64,000 nucleotides of DNA from JAPOUP01 sp026708635 (GTDB lineage Bacteria > Pseudomonadota > Alphaproteobacteria > Rhodobacterales > Rhodobacteraceae): positions 3,348,001 to 3,412,000 of the forward strand of contig OZ241336.1 in NCBI GenBank assembly GCA_965200115.1, read 5' to 3'. Made by a program: the position numbers and the translations under genes. The notes below the pieces were generated by a model, which saw nothing but the letters and a program-made list of their open reading frames with translations, made no database searches and was not told where the DNA came from. Shown one piece after another: positions 45,921 through 55,020 of this stretch. Position 1 is the stretch's first letter, and every line of letters starts with the position of its first letter.

Positions 45921-47057
45921 ATGCTCAGGGATTCCGCCTCACGCGAGAGCCTGTCACGCGGACGGCTCAATTTCGAAGGCGAGAGCCGTTTCAGGACGTG
46001 CTTCCAGCGCGACCGTGACCGTATTGTTCATTCCAGCGCATTCAGAAGACTGAAACACAAAACGCAGGTCTTCATCGAGCATGAAGGCGACTACTACCGA
46101 ACGCGGATGACGCATTCCATCGAGGTGGCGCAGGTGGCCAGAACGGTCGCTCTGGCACTTGGTCTGAACGAGACCCTGGCGGAGGCGGTGGCGCTTGCCC
46201 ACGACCTCGGCCATCCGCCATTCGGTCACGCGGGCGAAGAAACGCTCCAACGACTGATGGAACCATATGGTGGGTTCGATCACAACGCCCAGGCGATCCG
46301 GATCGTCACATCACTGGAACGCCATTACGCCGGTTTCGATGGCTTGAATCTCACATGGGAGACTCTGGAGGGTATCGCCAAGCACAATGGGCCGATGTTG
46401 GGTGACATTCCGTACGCGCTGGCTGAATACAACCGTCGCCACGACCTTGAGCTTGGCGCCCACGCGAGTCTCGAGGCGCAGGTGGCCGCGGTGGCCGACG
46501 ATCTGGCCTATTGCAGCCATGATCTACATGACGGACTTCGCGCGGGGCTTTTCTCAACGGATGAACTCGCGGATCTGCCTTTGCTCGGGGAATGCTTCGC
46601 CGATGTCGACAGTTTGCATCCGGGCCTTGACCGGTCCCGGCGCCAACACGAGGCGCTGCGCCGATTCTTCGGCTTGATGGTCGAGGATCTGATCGCGGAA
46701 TCGTCAAGTAGGCTTGCGGAACTGGCCCCCGATTCCCCGACCGATGTCCGTCGGGCCGGAAAGCCCATGGTCAGGTTTTCCGGATCGTTCCAGGAACGGA
46801 AGCGGGTCATAAGGGAATTTCTCCTGGACCGTATGTATCGAGCGCCTGAGGTTCTGGAGATGCGGCGACATGTCAAAAAAACCATCGAAGCGCTGTTTCC
46901 GACGTTTATGGCGCGAACGGAGCTTTTGCCCGAGCAATGGCACAGGGATGTGGAAGCGGCCGGTGGCGAAACGGCGGTGGCGCGTATAGTCGCGGATTAC
47001 ATTTCCGGCATGACCGATCGTTTTGCGCTTCAGGAGCACAGGCGGCTTTGCGGCTAG
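45921..47057 (+). CDS. dgt: dGTPase-like deoxynucleoside triphosphate triphosphohydrolase
   Basis: A 378-residue HD-domain protein that splits dNTPs into nucleoside and triphosphate. HD motifs: RMTHSIEVAQVARTVA, AVALAHDLGHPPFGHAGEETL and DDLAYCSHDLHDGL. FRTCFQRDRDRIVHSSAFRRLKHKTQVF is the conserved N-terminal segment. I chose ATG 45921 because AAGGA precedes it and the N-terminus then matches relatives; ATG 45894 is the alternative. It is divergent from the Fe-S carrier gene. Confidence 0.92.
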   Translation: MLRDSASRESLSRGRLNFEGESRFRTCFQRDRDRIVHSSAFRRLKHKTQVFIEHEGDYYRTRMTHSIEVAQVARTVALALGLNETLAEAVALAHDLGHPPFGHAGEETLQRLMEPYGGFDHNAQAIRIVTSLERHYAGFDGLNLTWETLEGIAKHNGPMLGDIPYALAEYNRRHDLELGAHASLEAQVAAVADDLAYCSHDLHDGLRAGLFSTDELADLPLLGECFADVDSLHPGLDRSRRQHEALRRFFGLMVEDLIAESSSRLAELAPDSPTDVRRAGKPMVRFSGSFQERKRVIREFLLDRMYRAPEVLEMRRHVKKTIEALFPTFMARTELLPEQWHRDVEAAGGETAVARIVADYISGMTDRFALQEHRRLCG

Positions 47058-47183
47058 CCGGGAGAAACCGTTCGGGCGCCTCGCGCGAATGAACGGACAG
47101 TCCGCGCGGCCTTCATCGACGGTATGAATGTTCCCGCCCCGGCATGGGGCGCGGCGGCCTGGGAACTCCCGGCCCGCCGCGTT

Positions 47184-48356
47184 TCAGGGCATGTTGGATA
47201 AGCGACCGTCCCGGATGTGACTGGACATGATGTCTTCAAGCGCATCCACCGCGGCCAGAATATCGGTTTCGTCAAGATAGAGGGGGGCTATACCAAAGCG
47301 CATGGTGTCCGGAGCGCGGAAATCTCCGATTACGCCCCTGTTGGCGAGCGCCTGTATCACGGCCTCGCCATGCCTGGAGGTGAACGAGACCTGGCTTCCA
47401 CGAAGCGCCGGATCACGCGGGCCCGCCAGCGACAGACCGTCGCAGCGGGCCTCCACTTCGGCGATAAAGAGTTCCGAAAGGGCGATGGAGGCGGAATGCA
47501 GTTCATCCATGTCCAGATTTTCCCATATTCGCATCGCCTCCTCCAGCGCGGTCATCTGGATTACCGGGGGAGTCCCGACACGCATGCGCTCGATCGAGGA
47601 TGCTGGGCGATAGTCGGCCTCAAACGCGAACGGCGTTTCGTGGCCCAGCCAGCCGGAGAGCGCCGGGACCGCCCGCTCGGTCAGATCCGGACGGATATAA
47701 ATGAATGCCGGAGCGCCGGGACCGCCATTGAGAAACTTGTACGTGCAGCCGACCGCGAATTCACAGCCGCAACCCGCCACATCTACCGGGAACGCGCCCG
47801 CGGAATGCGCGAGATCCCAGATCATTACGGCACCGGCGTCACGGGCGGCCCTTGAGACCGATTCCATGTCGTGACGACGGCCGGTTCGGTAGTCGGTCTC
47901 CGTCAGCATAACGGCGGCGACACCCGCGTTGATCCGCTCCGGAATATCCCCGGGAGCGACGGTGCGCAGTTCGTGGCCTTTGTCGAGGGACGACAGCAGG
48001 CCCCGCGCGATGTACAGGTCGGAAGGGAAATTCCCTGTGTCGGACAGCACCACTTTTCGCTTGGGACGCATTTCCAGTGCCGCCGCCAATGCCTGGTAAA
48101 TCTTGATTGACAGGGTGTCGCCCATCACGACGCTGCCGCTTGGGGCCCCTATGATCCGCGCGACCTGATTGCCAACACGGATAGGCTGCTCCATCCATCG
48201 GCATTCGGACCATCCCAGGATCAGCCGCTTACCCCATTCCTGGGTCAGCACGGCCTCGACGCGTGGAGTGACCGACTTCGGGAGTGGCCCCAGTGAGTTA
48301 CCGTTGAGATACACAATCCCTTCCGGCAGCGCGAAAAGATCCTTCCTGGGAAACAT
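47184..48356 (-). CDS. kynU: Kynureninase
   Basis: A 390-residue PLP enzyme that cleaves kynurenine to anthranilate and alanine in tryptophan breakdown. Signatures: VYLNGNSLGPLP, the PLP-lysine region VGCTYKFLNGGPGAPAFIYI, WDLAHSAGAFPVDVAG and RMRVGTPPVIQM. Length is slightly below the usual 400-415. No other kynurenine pathway gene is in the window. It converges with the dGTPase-like gene. Confidence 0.93.
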   Translation of the reverse strand: MFPRKDLFALPEGIVYLNGNSLGPLPKSVTPRVEAVLTQEWGKRLILGWSECRWMEQPIRVGNQVARIIGAPSGSVVMGDTLSIKIYQALAAALEMRPKRKVVLSDTGNFPSDLYIARGLLSSLDKGHELRTVAPGDIPERINAGVAAVMLTETDYRTGRRHDMESVSRAARDAGAVMIWDLAHSAGAFPVDVAGCGCEFAVGCTYKFLNGGPGAPAFIYIRPDLTERAVPALSGWLGHETPFAFEADYRPASSIERMRVGTPPVIQMTALEEAMRIWENLDMDELHSASIALSELFIAEVEARCDGLSLAGPRDPALRGSQVSFTSRHGEAVIQALANRGVIGDFRAPDTMRFGIAPLYLDETDILAAVDALEDIMSSHIRDGRLSNMP

Positions 48357-49207
48357 CGGTTATGACTTTCTCTTGAAGGGTGATCGCATTCAGCGGAGAT
48401 CGGGCGATTGGTACATGGGTGCCATATCGCCGGGACCCTTCGTAGCATACGCGTTAACCGCCGGGCCAACGAGGCGGAGGGACTCAATGCGTGATCGTAA
48501 TCTATGTTGGGACAAGTGTTTCATGGGCCGATCCGCGAGTCGCTCCGTCAGGTTGTTCCCGTCCTATCCGTGGCGGCGTCCCGGCATAGGCCGCCACCCT
48601 GGCTGTCGGGTCTGATGATGGCTGACAGCGAAGCGGGAAGCAATCGGTTCGCGGCTAGGTGTCCGCCGTTCCGTTCGCCGGACGCGTATCGTACGCCATA
48701 GGGCAATAATCTCCTGTCGGGCGGATTTTCTGTTCCGGGCCCTCATTTTAGGCTGGTCCGAAACCGGAGCTGTCCCGTGGCGATTGGGAAAATACCGACC
48801 ACACGGGGGCAACGTCCACCATGACCGTGTGCGCTAGAGTTGGCGCTCCAGCGCGGAACGGGCCAGGCCTGCCCCGAAGGATAGCCTTATCCGATATGTT
48901 CTCCGGGATTTCCGCGCTGCCGACAAAGATCGACGCCAGCGACCTGTCACCAGCTTCGACGAACGCCGGAACCCCTTCCCTGTCGAATGTCATGCCTTTC
49001 CTCCCGGCGTGGCGGAGCGGCCGGCATAAGGGAGGATGGCTTCGCTGTCAGCGAACCACTCACGCGGGTAGGACATTTCGAACGGTCGGACCGATTCTCG
49101 CGGACCCCCGAATGCGGAGCCCGGAATATCCTTTCGGAAATCCCGGGCTGACTGTGCCGGATAAAAGTTTTCGCCTTTCCGGCATCGGGCAGGATGGGGA
49201 TTGCGGA
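48357..49207. other. Gene-poor stretch between kynU and the DUF1127 gene
   Basis: About 850 bp. Short frames occur on both strands but none shows a domain, and I see no tRNA-like fold or repeat. The left end should hold the leftward kynU promoter. Confidence 0.5.
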
Positions 49208-49411
49208 TCAGTGTCGAAACGACTCGATATCCCCACGCGAGAGTCCGATGTCAGCGAGTTCGCGCTCGGAAAGACGCGAAAGCTGCTTACGGGTGATGCG
49301 GGCGTTGTTCCAGGCGACCAGGTTTTCGGCCAGTTCCAAAGCCAGAGCGCGAAGTCGCGAGCCAATATGGTGGTCGTGGGCTGTCGCGCGGATTGAATCC
49401 AGAAAAGCCAT
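49208..49411 (-). CDS. DUF1127 domain small protein
   Basis: A 67-residue protein with the C-terminal arginine-rich family motif, here LSRLSERELADIGLSRGDIESFRH. DUF1127 proteins are small, often stress-induced and some bind RNA; function here unknown. The start is ATG 49411. It reads away from ruvC. Confidence 0.88.
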   Translation of the reverse strand: MAFLDSIRATAHDHHIGSRLRALALELAENLVAWNNARITRKQLSRLSERELADIGLSRGDIESFRH

Positions 49412-49761
49412 CTCATGTATCCTTCTCTTGAAAGCTGCGGTTGCGGCGTGGATTCGCGTCGTGCGCTGCAGCTAGGACCATATTGCGGTCCAGACAAGCG
49501 ACGGAACTGCATGTCGAGTTTGCATTTCCTGCATGGCGGAAATCCGGAAGTTCCGAGAAGGTGCCGGCGGAAACCGGGTCGTCGGAAAGCGCCTCCAGCA
49601 ATCCGGACCGATGTCGAAAATGCCACACCTTGCGGTATTCCCGTAATCCCCTAATCCCGCCGGGACTTGGCGAATGTTCACGTTTCGTGCTATGTTCTCT
49701 TTACCTTCACGCGCAAAGGGCAAAGGGCATTGGCCCATCCACGGAAGATTGGGAAAATCAC
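49412..49761. promoter_or_regulatory. Divergent intergenic region between DUF1127 gene and ruvC
   Basis: 350 bp between two divergent starts. It should contain promoters for both the DUF1127 gene (leftward) and the ruv operon (rightward). I cannot point to convincing -35/-10 boxes. An open frame runs in phase into ruvC from 49441 but shows no conservation. Confidence 0.4.
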
Positions 49762-50268
49762 ATGCGTATTTTGGGAATCGATCCCGGCCTGGTCCGGATT
49801 GGCTGGGGAGCGGTCGAGTTAGAGGGAAACAGGATCTCTCATGTCGGGAATGGATGTTGCGCCTCACAGGGCAAGGATCTGGCGACGCGGCTGCGGAGTC
49901 TGTTCGAGCAGCTTACGGAGGTTGTGAGCGATTTGCGTCCGGACGCCACGGCTGTCGAGCAGACCTTCGTCAACAAGGACGCCGCGGCGACGCTCAAGCT
50001 GGGTCAGGCACGGGCCGTCGCGCTGCTGGTTCCCGCGATCGCGGGCCTCGAGGTCGGTGAATACGCACCGAACACCGTGAAGAAGACGGTCGTCGGGGTC
50101 GGCCACGCACAGAAGCGCCAGGTTGAGCATATGGTCAAGATGCAGTTGCCCGGAGCCAGGATTGAAGGACCGGATGCGGCGGACGCACTGGCGATCGCCC
50201 TGTGCCACGCCCACCATATGGGCACGGCGTCAGGCCTGGCCGCGGCCCTGGCGCGGGTCGCGGCGTGA
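49762..50268 (+). CDS. ruvC: Crossover junction endodeoxyribonuclease RuvC
   Basis: A 168-residue Holliday junction resolvase. Acidic catalytic residues: Asp in MRILGIDPGLVRIGWG, Glu in AVEQTFVNKDAAATLKLGQARAV, and the Asp pair in GPDAADALAIALCHAH. The start ATG 49762 matches the family N-terminus. The stop overlaps the ruvA GTG (GTGA). First of ruvC-ruvA-ruvB. Confidence 0.97.
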   Translation: MRILGIDPGLVRIGWGAVELEGNRISHVGNGCCASQGKDLATRLRSLFEQLTEVVSDLRPDATAVEQTFVNKDAAATLKLGQARAVALLVPAIAGLEVGEYAPNTVKKTVVGVGHAQKRQVEHMVKMQLPGARIEGPDAADALAIALCHAHHMGTASGLAAALARVAA

Positions 50269-50933
50269 TCGGACGGCTGGCGGGACGGCTGGACTACCGA
50301 GGCCCCGATCATGTGATGGTTGATGTCGATGGGGTGGGATATGTCGTCAGCGTCTCGGAGCGCACGCTCGCCGCGCTTCCAGGTCCCGGAAAGTCCGTGG
50401 TGCTCTATACCGATCTTCTGGTGCGCGAGGACCTGCTTCAGCTATTCGGGTTCGTTTCGCCAATCGAGAGGGAATGGCACAGATTGCTCATGACAGTCCA
50501 GGGAGTCGGAGCCAAGGCTTCAGTGGCAATCCTGGGAACGTTGGGTGCCGAGGGGATCAGCCGGGCGATCTCGATCGGCGACTGGGCCGCGGTTAGGGCC
50601 GCGCCGGGGGTTGGGCCAAGAATTGCCCAAAGGGTAGTGAACGAGTTGAAGGACAAGGCACCGAGCCTAATGGCTCTGGGTGGCGCCATCGCTTCCCATG
50701 ACGGGCCTCCCGTGGAAACAGCAAACGGAACGGATGAGGTTCCGGAGGCGGCGTCAAGTCAACGTGATGGCAACGCGGTGGCGCAGTCGGAAGCGCTAAG
50801 CGCGCTCTCAAATCTCGGATACGGGCCCAGCGAGGCCGCCAGGGCCGTCGCGGAGGCGAGTGGCGCGGAGCCAGGTGTCGGGACAGAGGAACTCATACGT
50901 TCCGCCCTGCGCCTTTTGGCGCCGAAGGGATAG
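50265..50933 (+). CDS. ruvA: Holliday junction helicase subunit RuvA
   Basis: A 222-residue junction-binding tetramer subunit. N-terminal OB domain (MIGRLAGRLDYRGPDHVMVDVDGVGYVV), helix-hairpin-helix motifs (LLMTVQGVGAKASVAILGTL and VRAAPGVGPRIAQRVVNELKDK) and a C-terminal RuvB-binding three-helix domain (ALSALSNLGYGPSEAARAVAEA). The start GTG 50265 overlaps ruvC. Confidence 0.97.
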   Translation: MIGRLAGRLDYRGPDHVMVDVDGVGYVVSVSERTLAALPGPGKSVVLYTDLLVREDLLQLFGFVSPIEREWHRLLMTVQGVGAKASVAILGTLGAEGISRAISIGDWAAVRAAPGVGPRIAQRVVNELKDKAPSLMALGGAIASHDGPPVETANGTDEVPEAASSQRDGNAVAQSEALSALSNLGYGPSEAARAVAEASGAEPGVGTEELIRSALRLLAPKG

Positions 50934-51962
50934 GTGTTGGTCTCAGATCCGACACTACGGCCGGAAAGGCGGCCCGAAGATTCGGATCGGGCGCTGCGGC
51001 CTCCGACCCTAGACGAGTTCATAGGGCAGGAGGAGGCGAGGTCGAACCTGCGTGTCTTCATAGAAAGTGCCAGAAGGCGCGGTGAGGCAATGGATCACTC
51101 ACTTTTTCACGGCCCGCCGGGACTCGGAAAGACGACACTGGCGCAGATCATCGCGCGAGAGTTGGGGGTGAATTTCCGGATGACAAGCGGACCGGTGCTG
51201 GCCAAGCCTGGCGACCTCGCCGCGATCCTCACGAATCTCGAAACCCGTGACGTGCTGTTCATCGACGAGATCCATCGTCTTACCCCGATTGTCGAGGAGG
51301 TGCTGTATCCCGCTCTTGAGGATTTCGAACTGGATCTGGTAATAGGTTCCGGGCCCGCTGCAAGAACCGTGCGAATCGAACTGCAGCGCTTCACGCTGGT
51401 TGGCGCCACAACCCGGCTGGGTCTGCTGACCACACCGCTGAGGGATCGCTTCGGCATACCCATCAGGCTCCAGTTCTACTCGATGGACGAGTTAAGCGAG
51501 ATCGTGGCCCGCGCTGCGCGGCTGCTCGACCTCGTCGCCGAGAGAGATGGGATTCAGGAGGTTGCGAAGCGCGCTCGGGGAACGCCGAGGATCGCCGGGA
51601 GACTTCTTAGGCGCGTCATGGATTTCGCCCTCGTAGAGGGCGACGGACGGCTGACCCGAAAGATCGCGGACATGGCGCTTACCCGTCTCGGGGTTGATGA
51701 TCTGGGACTCGACGGTGCCGATATCCGCTATCTGAGCGTGATTGCCGAGAACTATGCCGGTGGGCCGGTCGGCGTTGAAACGATGGGCGCGGCGCTCAGC
51801 GAAAGCCGGGATGCCATCGAAGAGGTCATCGAGCCATATCTCCTCCAGCAGGGCCTCATTCAGAGAACGCCACGCGGCAGGATGCTGGCGGGAAAGGCAT
51901 GGAAGCATCTGGGGCTTGAGCCGCCGGGCGATCCCGGGCCCGGGGATCTGTTCGCCAAATGA
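50934..51962 (+). CDS. ruvB: Holliday junction helicase motor RuvB
   Basis: A 342-residue AAA+ ATPase. Walker A FHGPPGLGKTTLAQ, Walker B LFIDEIHRL, sensor GATTRLGLLTTPLRDRFGI and the C-terminal winged helix (VIEPYLLQQGLIQRTPRGRMLAGKAWKHLGL). The likely start is GTG 50934, directly after the ruvA stop. Together with RuvA it drives branch migration. Confidence 0.97.
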   Translation: MLVSDPTLRPERRPEDSDRALRPPTLDEFIGQEEARSNLRVFIESARRRGEAMDHSLFHGPPGLGKTTLAQIIARELGVNFRMTSGPVLAKPGDLAAILTNLETRDVLFIDEIHRLTPIVEEVLYPALEDFELDLVIGSGPAARTVRIELQRFTLVGATTRLGLLTTPLRDRFGIPIRLQFYSMDELSEIVARAARLLDLVAERDGIQEVAKRARGTPRIAGRLLRRVMDFALVEGDGRLTRKIADMALTRLGVDDLGLDGADIRYLSVIAENYAGGPVGVETMGAALSESRDAIEEVIEPYLLQQGLIQRTPRGRMLAGKAWKHLGLEPPGDPGPGDLFAK

Positions 51963-51992
51963 GGCGTGACCCTTGCCTTGATGTCCACGGCG

Positions 51993-52017
51993 TCCAGGGC
52001 TCTGTAGGGAGCCCTTG
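51993..52017 (+). other. Strong hairpin between ruvB and ybgC
   Basis: GGGCTC (51997-52002) pairs with GAGCCC (52009-52014) around a 6-base loop, and the stem extends outward with CCA/TGG around an unpaired T. No T-run follows, so it is not a classical terminator; it could be an attenuator or a processing site between the ruv and tol parts of the cluster. Confidence 0.4.
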
Positions 52018-52050
52018 GCCAGGGCCGGCCGCGCGGATCGGGACCGGAAA

Positions 52051-52470
52051 GTGATTCACCGCTTCGAGATCCGCGTTTACTACGAGGACACCGATCTCGC
52101 CGGTATCGTCTACTACGCCAACTACCTGAAGTTCATCGAACGGGCGCGAACGGAGTTCGTGAGGGAACTCGGTATGGACCAGAATCGGCTGCGCGGGGAA
52201 AGGGATACGGTATTCGCCGTTCGTAAGATCGAGGCGGAATACCTCGCGCCGGCGCGTTTCGATGACCTCATTCGGGTGGAGACCTCTCCCCGCGCGGTTT
52301 TCGGCGCACGCATCGTTCTTGGGCAGGAAGTCCTTCGCCGCGAAACGGTCCTGTTCCGTTCGACCGTAACCCTTGCCTCCCTGACCGGAACCGGGCGGCC
52401 GACGCGGATTCCCGCTGACTTGCGGAGGGCTCTGGAGGTTAAGTCGGATGTATCCGGACCGTCTCGGTAA
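52051..52470 (+). CDS. ybgC: YbgC-type acyl-CoA thioesterase
   Basis: A 139-residue hot-dog-fold thioesterase. The active-site motif YYEDTDLAGIVYYANYLKFIERARTEF carries the catalytic Asp. The start GTG 52051 (MIHRFEIRVYYEDTD) fits the family; a longer frame from 52015 is unlikely because it would begin inside the hairpin. It is the usual first gene of the tol-pal cluster. Confidence 0.94.
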   Translation: MIHRFEIRVYYEDTDLAGIVYYANYLKFIERARTEFVRELGMDQNRLRGERDTVFAVRKIEAEYLAPARFDDLIRVETSPRAVFGARIVLGQEVLRRETVLFRSTVTLASLTGTGRPTRIPADLRRALEVKSDVSGPSR

Positions 52471-52555
52471 CTTTTGGCTTTACGCGATATCTGTGGCATT
52501 GTGTAGACGGATCCGGGCCCCGATACGGGGCGGGAACAAATAGAGAGCGGGAGAA

Positions 52556-53224
52556 ATGGAACCGGATTTCTCGATATTGGCGCTGTTTTTGCGCGCCTCG
52601 TTTATCGTGCAGTGCGTGATGGTGATCCTGCTGCTCGCGTCGATCCAGGCTTGGGCGATCATCATCCAGAAGTTTTACGTCTACGCTTCGGCCCGTCGGA
52701 AGGTCTCGGGATTCGAGAGTACGTTCTGGTCGGGTGAGCCGCTGGACGAACTTTTCGAGCGTCTCGGACCGGAGCCCGAGGGGCCATCGGAAAGGATCTT
52801 TGCCGCTGGTATGCTTGAATGGCAGCGTTCGCATAAGTCGGATGGCAACACGATCCGGGGGGCGCAGGCCCGAATCGACCGTTCGATGGATGTCGTGATC
52901 GCCAAGGAGGCGGAGCGGCTCAATAAAGGATTGAGCTTTCTCGCAACGGTTGGTTCCACGGCGCCTTTTGTCGGACTGTTCGGAACGGTCTGGGGGATAA
53001 TGCGCGCCTTCGTGGAAATCGCCCAGCAGCAGTCGACCAATCTCGCAGTTGTAGCGCCAGGGATCGCGGAAGCGCTACTGGCGACCGGTCTGGGACTTCT
53101 GGCGGCGATTCCCGCGGTGATCTTCTATAACAAGCTGTCAGCGGACAGCGATCGCATCGTGGCGGGGTACGAGTCGTTCGCCGATGAGTTCGCGACCCTT
53201 CTCAGCCGGCAGCTGGACAGCTGA
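52556..53224 (+). CDS. tolQ: Tol-Pal system proton channel subunit TolQ
   Basis: A 222-residue inner-membrane protein of the MotA/ExbB family with three membrane helices (residues about 8-36, 126-150 and 165-190). SFLATVGSTAPFVGLFGTVWGIMRAF is the family core. With TolR it uses the proton motive force to drive TolA during cell constriction. Three bases separate it from tolR. Confidence 0.96.
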   Translation: MEPDFSILALFLRASFIVQCVMVILLLASIQAWAIIIQKFYVYASARRKVSGFESTFWSGEPLDELFERLGPEPEGPSERIFAAGMLEWQRSHKSDGNTIRGAQARIDRSMDVVIAKEAERLNKGLSFLATVGSTAPFVGLFGTVWGIMRAFVEIAQQQSTNLAVVAPGIAEALLATGLGLLAAIPAVIFYNKLSADSDRIVAGYESFADEFATLLSRQLDS

Positions 53225-53227
53225 TCG

Positions 53228-53710
53228 ATGGGCGCGAACGTCGCCAGAGGATCGGCGGAAAGGCAGCGACGGGGGCGTAGCGGGCGTCGCCGGGGCCGTT
53301 ACTCCGCTATGTCGGAAATCAATGTGACGCCGTTCGTCGACGTCATGTTAGTGCTGCTAATCATTTTCATGGTGTCGGCGCCGCTTCTCGTGGTCGGTGT
53401 GCCGGTCCGGCTTCCCGAGACGGCCGCCGAAGCGCTGCCGGCCGACGATGAGGAACCACTTACGGTGACGGTGACCGAGGATGGACGTATCATGATTCAT
53501 GAGAGCGAAACCGCGCCCGAAGAGTTGATCGGCAAGCTTAGCGCCGTGTTGGCCGAACGCGTGAGCGATCGGGTATTTCTACGCGCCGACGGATCGCTTT
53601 CCTACGATTACGTGATGCAGGTTATGGGCGCTCTGAACGCGGGTGGCATCCGCAACATCGGTCTGGTGACCGACAGCGGTGGCGCTTCGCTGGACGAGGA
53701 CGATGGATGA
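53228..53710 (+). CDS. tolR: Tol-Pal system proton channel subunit TolR
   Basis: A 160-residue ExbD-type protein. SEINVTPFVDVMLVLLIIFMV includes the membrane helix and the proton-carrying Asp. The periplasmic domain ends with YDYVMQVMGALNAGGIRNIGLVT. The N-terminus is unusually Arg-rich (QRRGRSGRRRGR); a shorter start at the inner Met of SAMSEINVTP is possible. Confidence 0.95.
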   Translation: MGANVARGSAERQRRGRSGRRRGRYSAMSEINVTPFVDVMLVLLIIFMVSAPLLVVGVPVRLPETAAEALPADDEEPLTVTVTEDGRIMIHESETAPEELIGKLSAVLAERVSDRVFLRADGSLSYDYVMQVMGALNAGGIRNIGLVTDSGGASLDEDDG

Positions 53711-53838
53711 AGGATGACGTATGTCCGGCGCAACGGAGCGGTATCGGCCGACACCTTTGGCCCGGCTGTTTGGGCCGGTGATCGCCCGGATCTCGCTCCG
53801 CGGCGTTCCTCGGCCGCGCCGAACCGGGGATCGGTGGC

Positions 53839-55020
53839 TTGAACCGCGGAACGCTTATCTCAAGTGCGGGACATCTCGTTCTGGTCATCGGTTTGGTTGT
53901 TGGCGACTGGCTCGGCGACTGGATGAACTTCACCAATCCGGCGCCTGAGGTGGCCGACGTGGCGCTTATTTCCGAAGCGGAGTATGCGGGGCTCGTCCTG
54001 CCCCGGGTTCAGGCTCCGGGTCTTCCCGAGGTTCCGGATTTCACGGCGCCGCCGCCCGGCGATATCCCGGTATCGACACCCGGATCCACGGAGGTCCCGG
54101 CGGTGGTAGAGACACCGGAAGCCTTGGTGCTCGAAGAGGCCGGACAGACTCCTGACGCGCTGGAGGCCCCTGAGATCCCAACACCTTTTCCTCCGGAGCC
54201 TGTCGATGGCTCGGCTATAGAAGATGCCTCACCGGACCCGGCACCTCCGGTTTCCGATGACGTTGAGGCTTCGGGTGAGACTCCGAAACCTCAAGACGCG
54301 CCGCGCATAGCGCCTGTTCCGGTCCTTGAATCGCCGCCGGCTCCCGAATTCGCCGAGACGCCCGTTCCCCGGGTGTCAGCTGATTCGGAAAGTCCGGACG
54401 TGGAGCTGGAGCTGCCAGTCGCCGCCCCGGAGGAGGCGACGACGGAAATCGTGACCGAAGCGGAGACGCCGTCCTTCGCTCCCGCCGTTTCCAGCGTTCC
54501 GCGTGCGCGGCCTGCCCGGGCGGCCGCTTCCGAGCCTGAGCCTGAGGCGGATCCGGAACCAACCCCGAAACCGGAGTTAACTTCCGGGGAGGAGACGGAA
54601 CAGGAACGGCCATCGGTTGATCTCACCGCGGTGGTGGAGCAGGCGGTCGCGGCCGCGGTCGATGGCGCCGACCCGGACGCGGTGCCTTCCGGGGTCGCCG
54701 CCTCCGCGCTGTCACGCGATGAGATCGAGGGGCTGCGGGTCGCGGTCAGGCGCTGCTGGAATGTCGGGGCGGTCAGCACGGAGGCGCTCGCTGTCACGGT
54801 GACCGTAGGGATCTCGATGAACCGTGACGGGAAACCGGGCGAACCGCGCCTGCTGGGGCATACCGGCGGTTCCGAATCCGCGGCGCGCAAGGCGTTCGAC
54901 GTCGCCCGCCGCGCGATCCTGAGATGTGGGGTCGACGGCTACGATCTTCCGTCCGACAGGTATGAACGGTGGCGCGAGATCGAAATAACGTTCAATCCGG
55001 AGAAGATGAGGCTCAAATGA
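53839..55020 (+). CDS. tolA: Tol-Pal system protein TolA
   Basis: A 393-residue protein: an N-terminal membrane anchor (residues about 5-27, GTLISSAGHLVLVIGLVVGDWLG), a long Pro/Glu/Ala-rich periplasmic linker, and a C-terminal TolA domain (LRVAVRRCWNVGAVSTEALAVTVTVGISMNRDGKPG). It bridges the inner membrane to TolB/Pal. The start appears to be TTG 53839, 128 bp after tolR. The stop overlaps tolB (ATGA). Confidence 0.92.
   Translation: MNRGTLISSAGHLVLVIGLVVGDWLGDWMNFTNPAPEVADVALISEAEYAGLVLPRVQAPGLPEVPDFTAPPPGDIPVSTPGSTEVPAVVETPEALVLEEAGQTPDALEAPEIPTPFPPEPVDGSAIEDASPDPAPPVSDDVEASGETPKPQDAPRIAPVPVLESPPAPEFAETPVPRVSADSESPDVELELPVAAPEEATTEIVTEAETPSFAPAVSSVPRARPARAAASEPEPEADPEPTPKPELTSGEETEQERPSVDLTAVVEQAVAAAVDGADPDAVPSGVAASALSRDEIEGLRVAVRRCWNVGAVSTEALAVTVTVGISMNRDGKPGEPRLLGHTGGSESAARKAFDVARRAILRCGVDGYDLPSDRYERWREIEITFNPEKMRLK

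Noticed and set aside
53721..53948. A short frame starting at ATG 53721 between tolR and tolA
   Set aside because: Not in phase with tolA, no similarity to a TolA N-terminus, and the TTG at 53839 gives the expected TolA membrane anchor.
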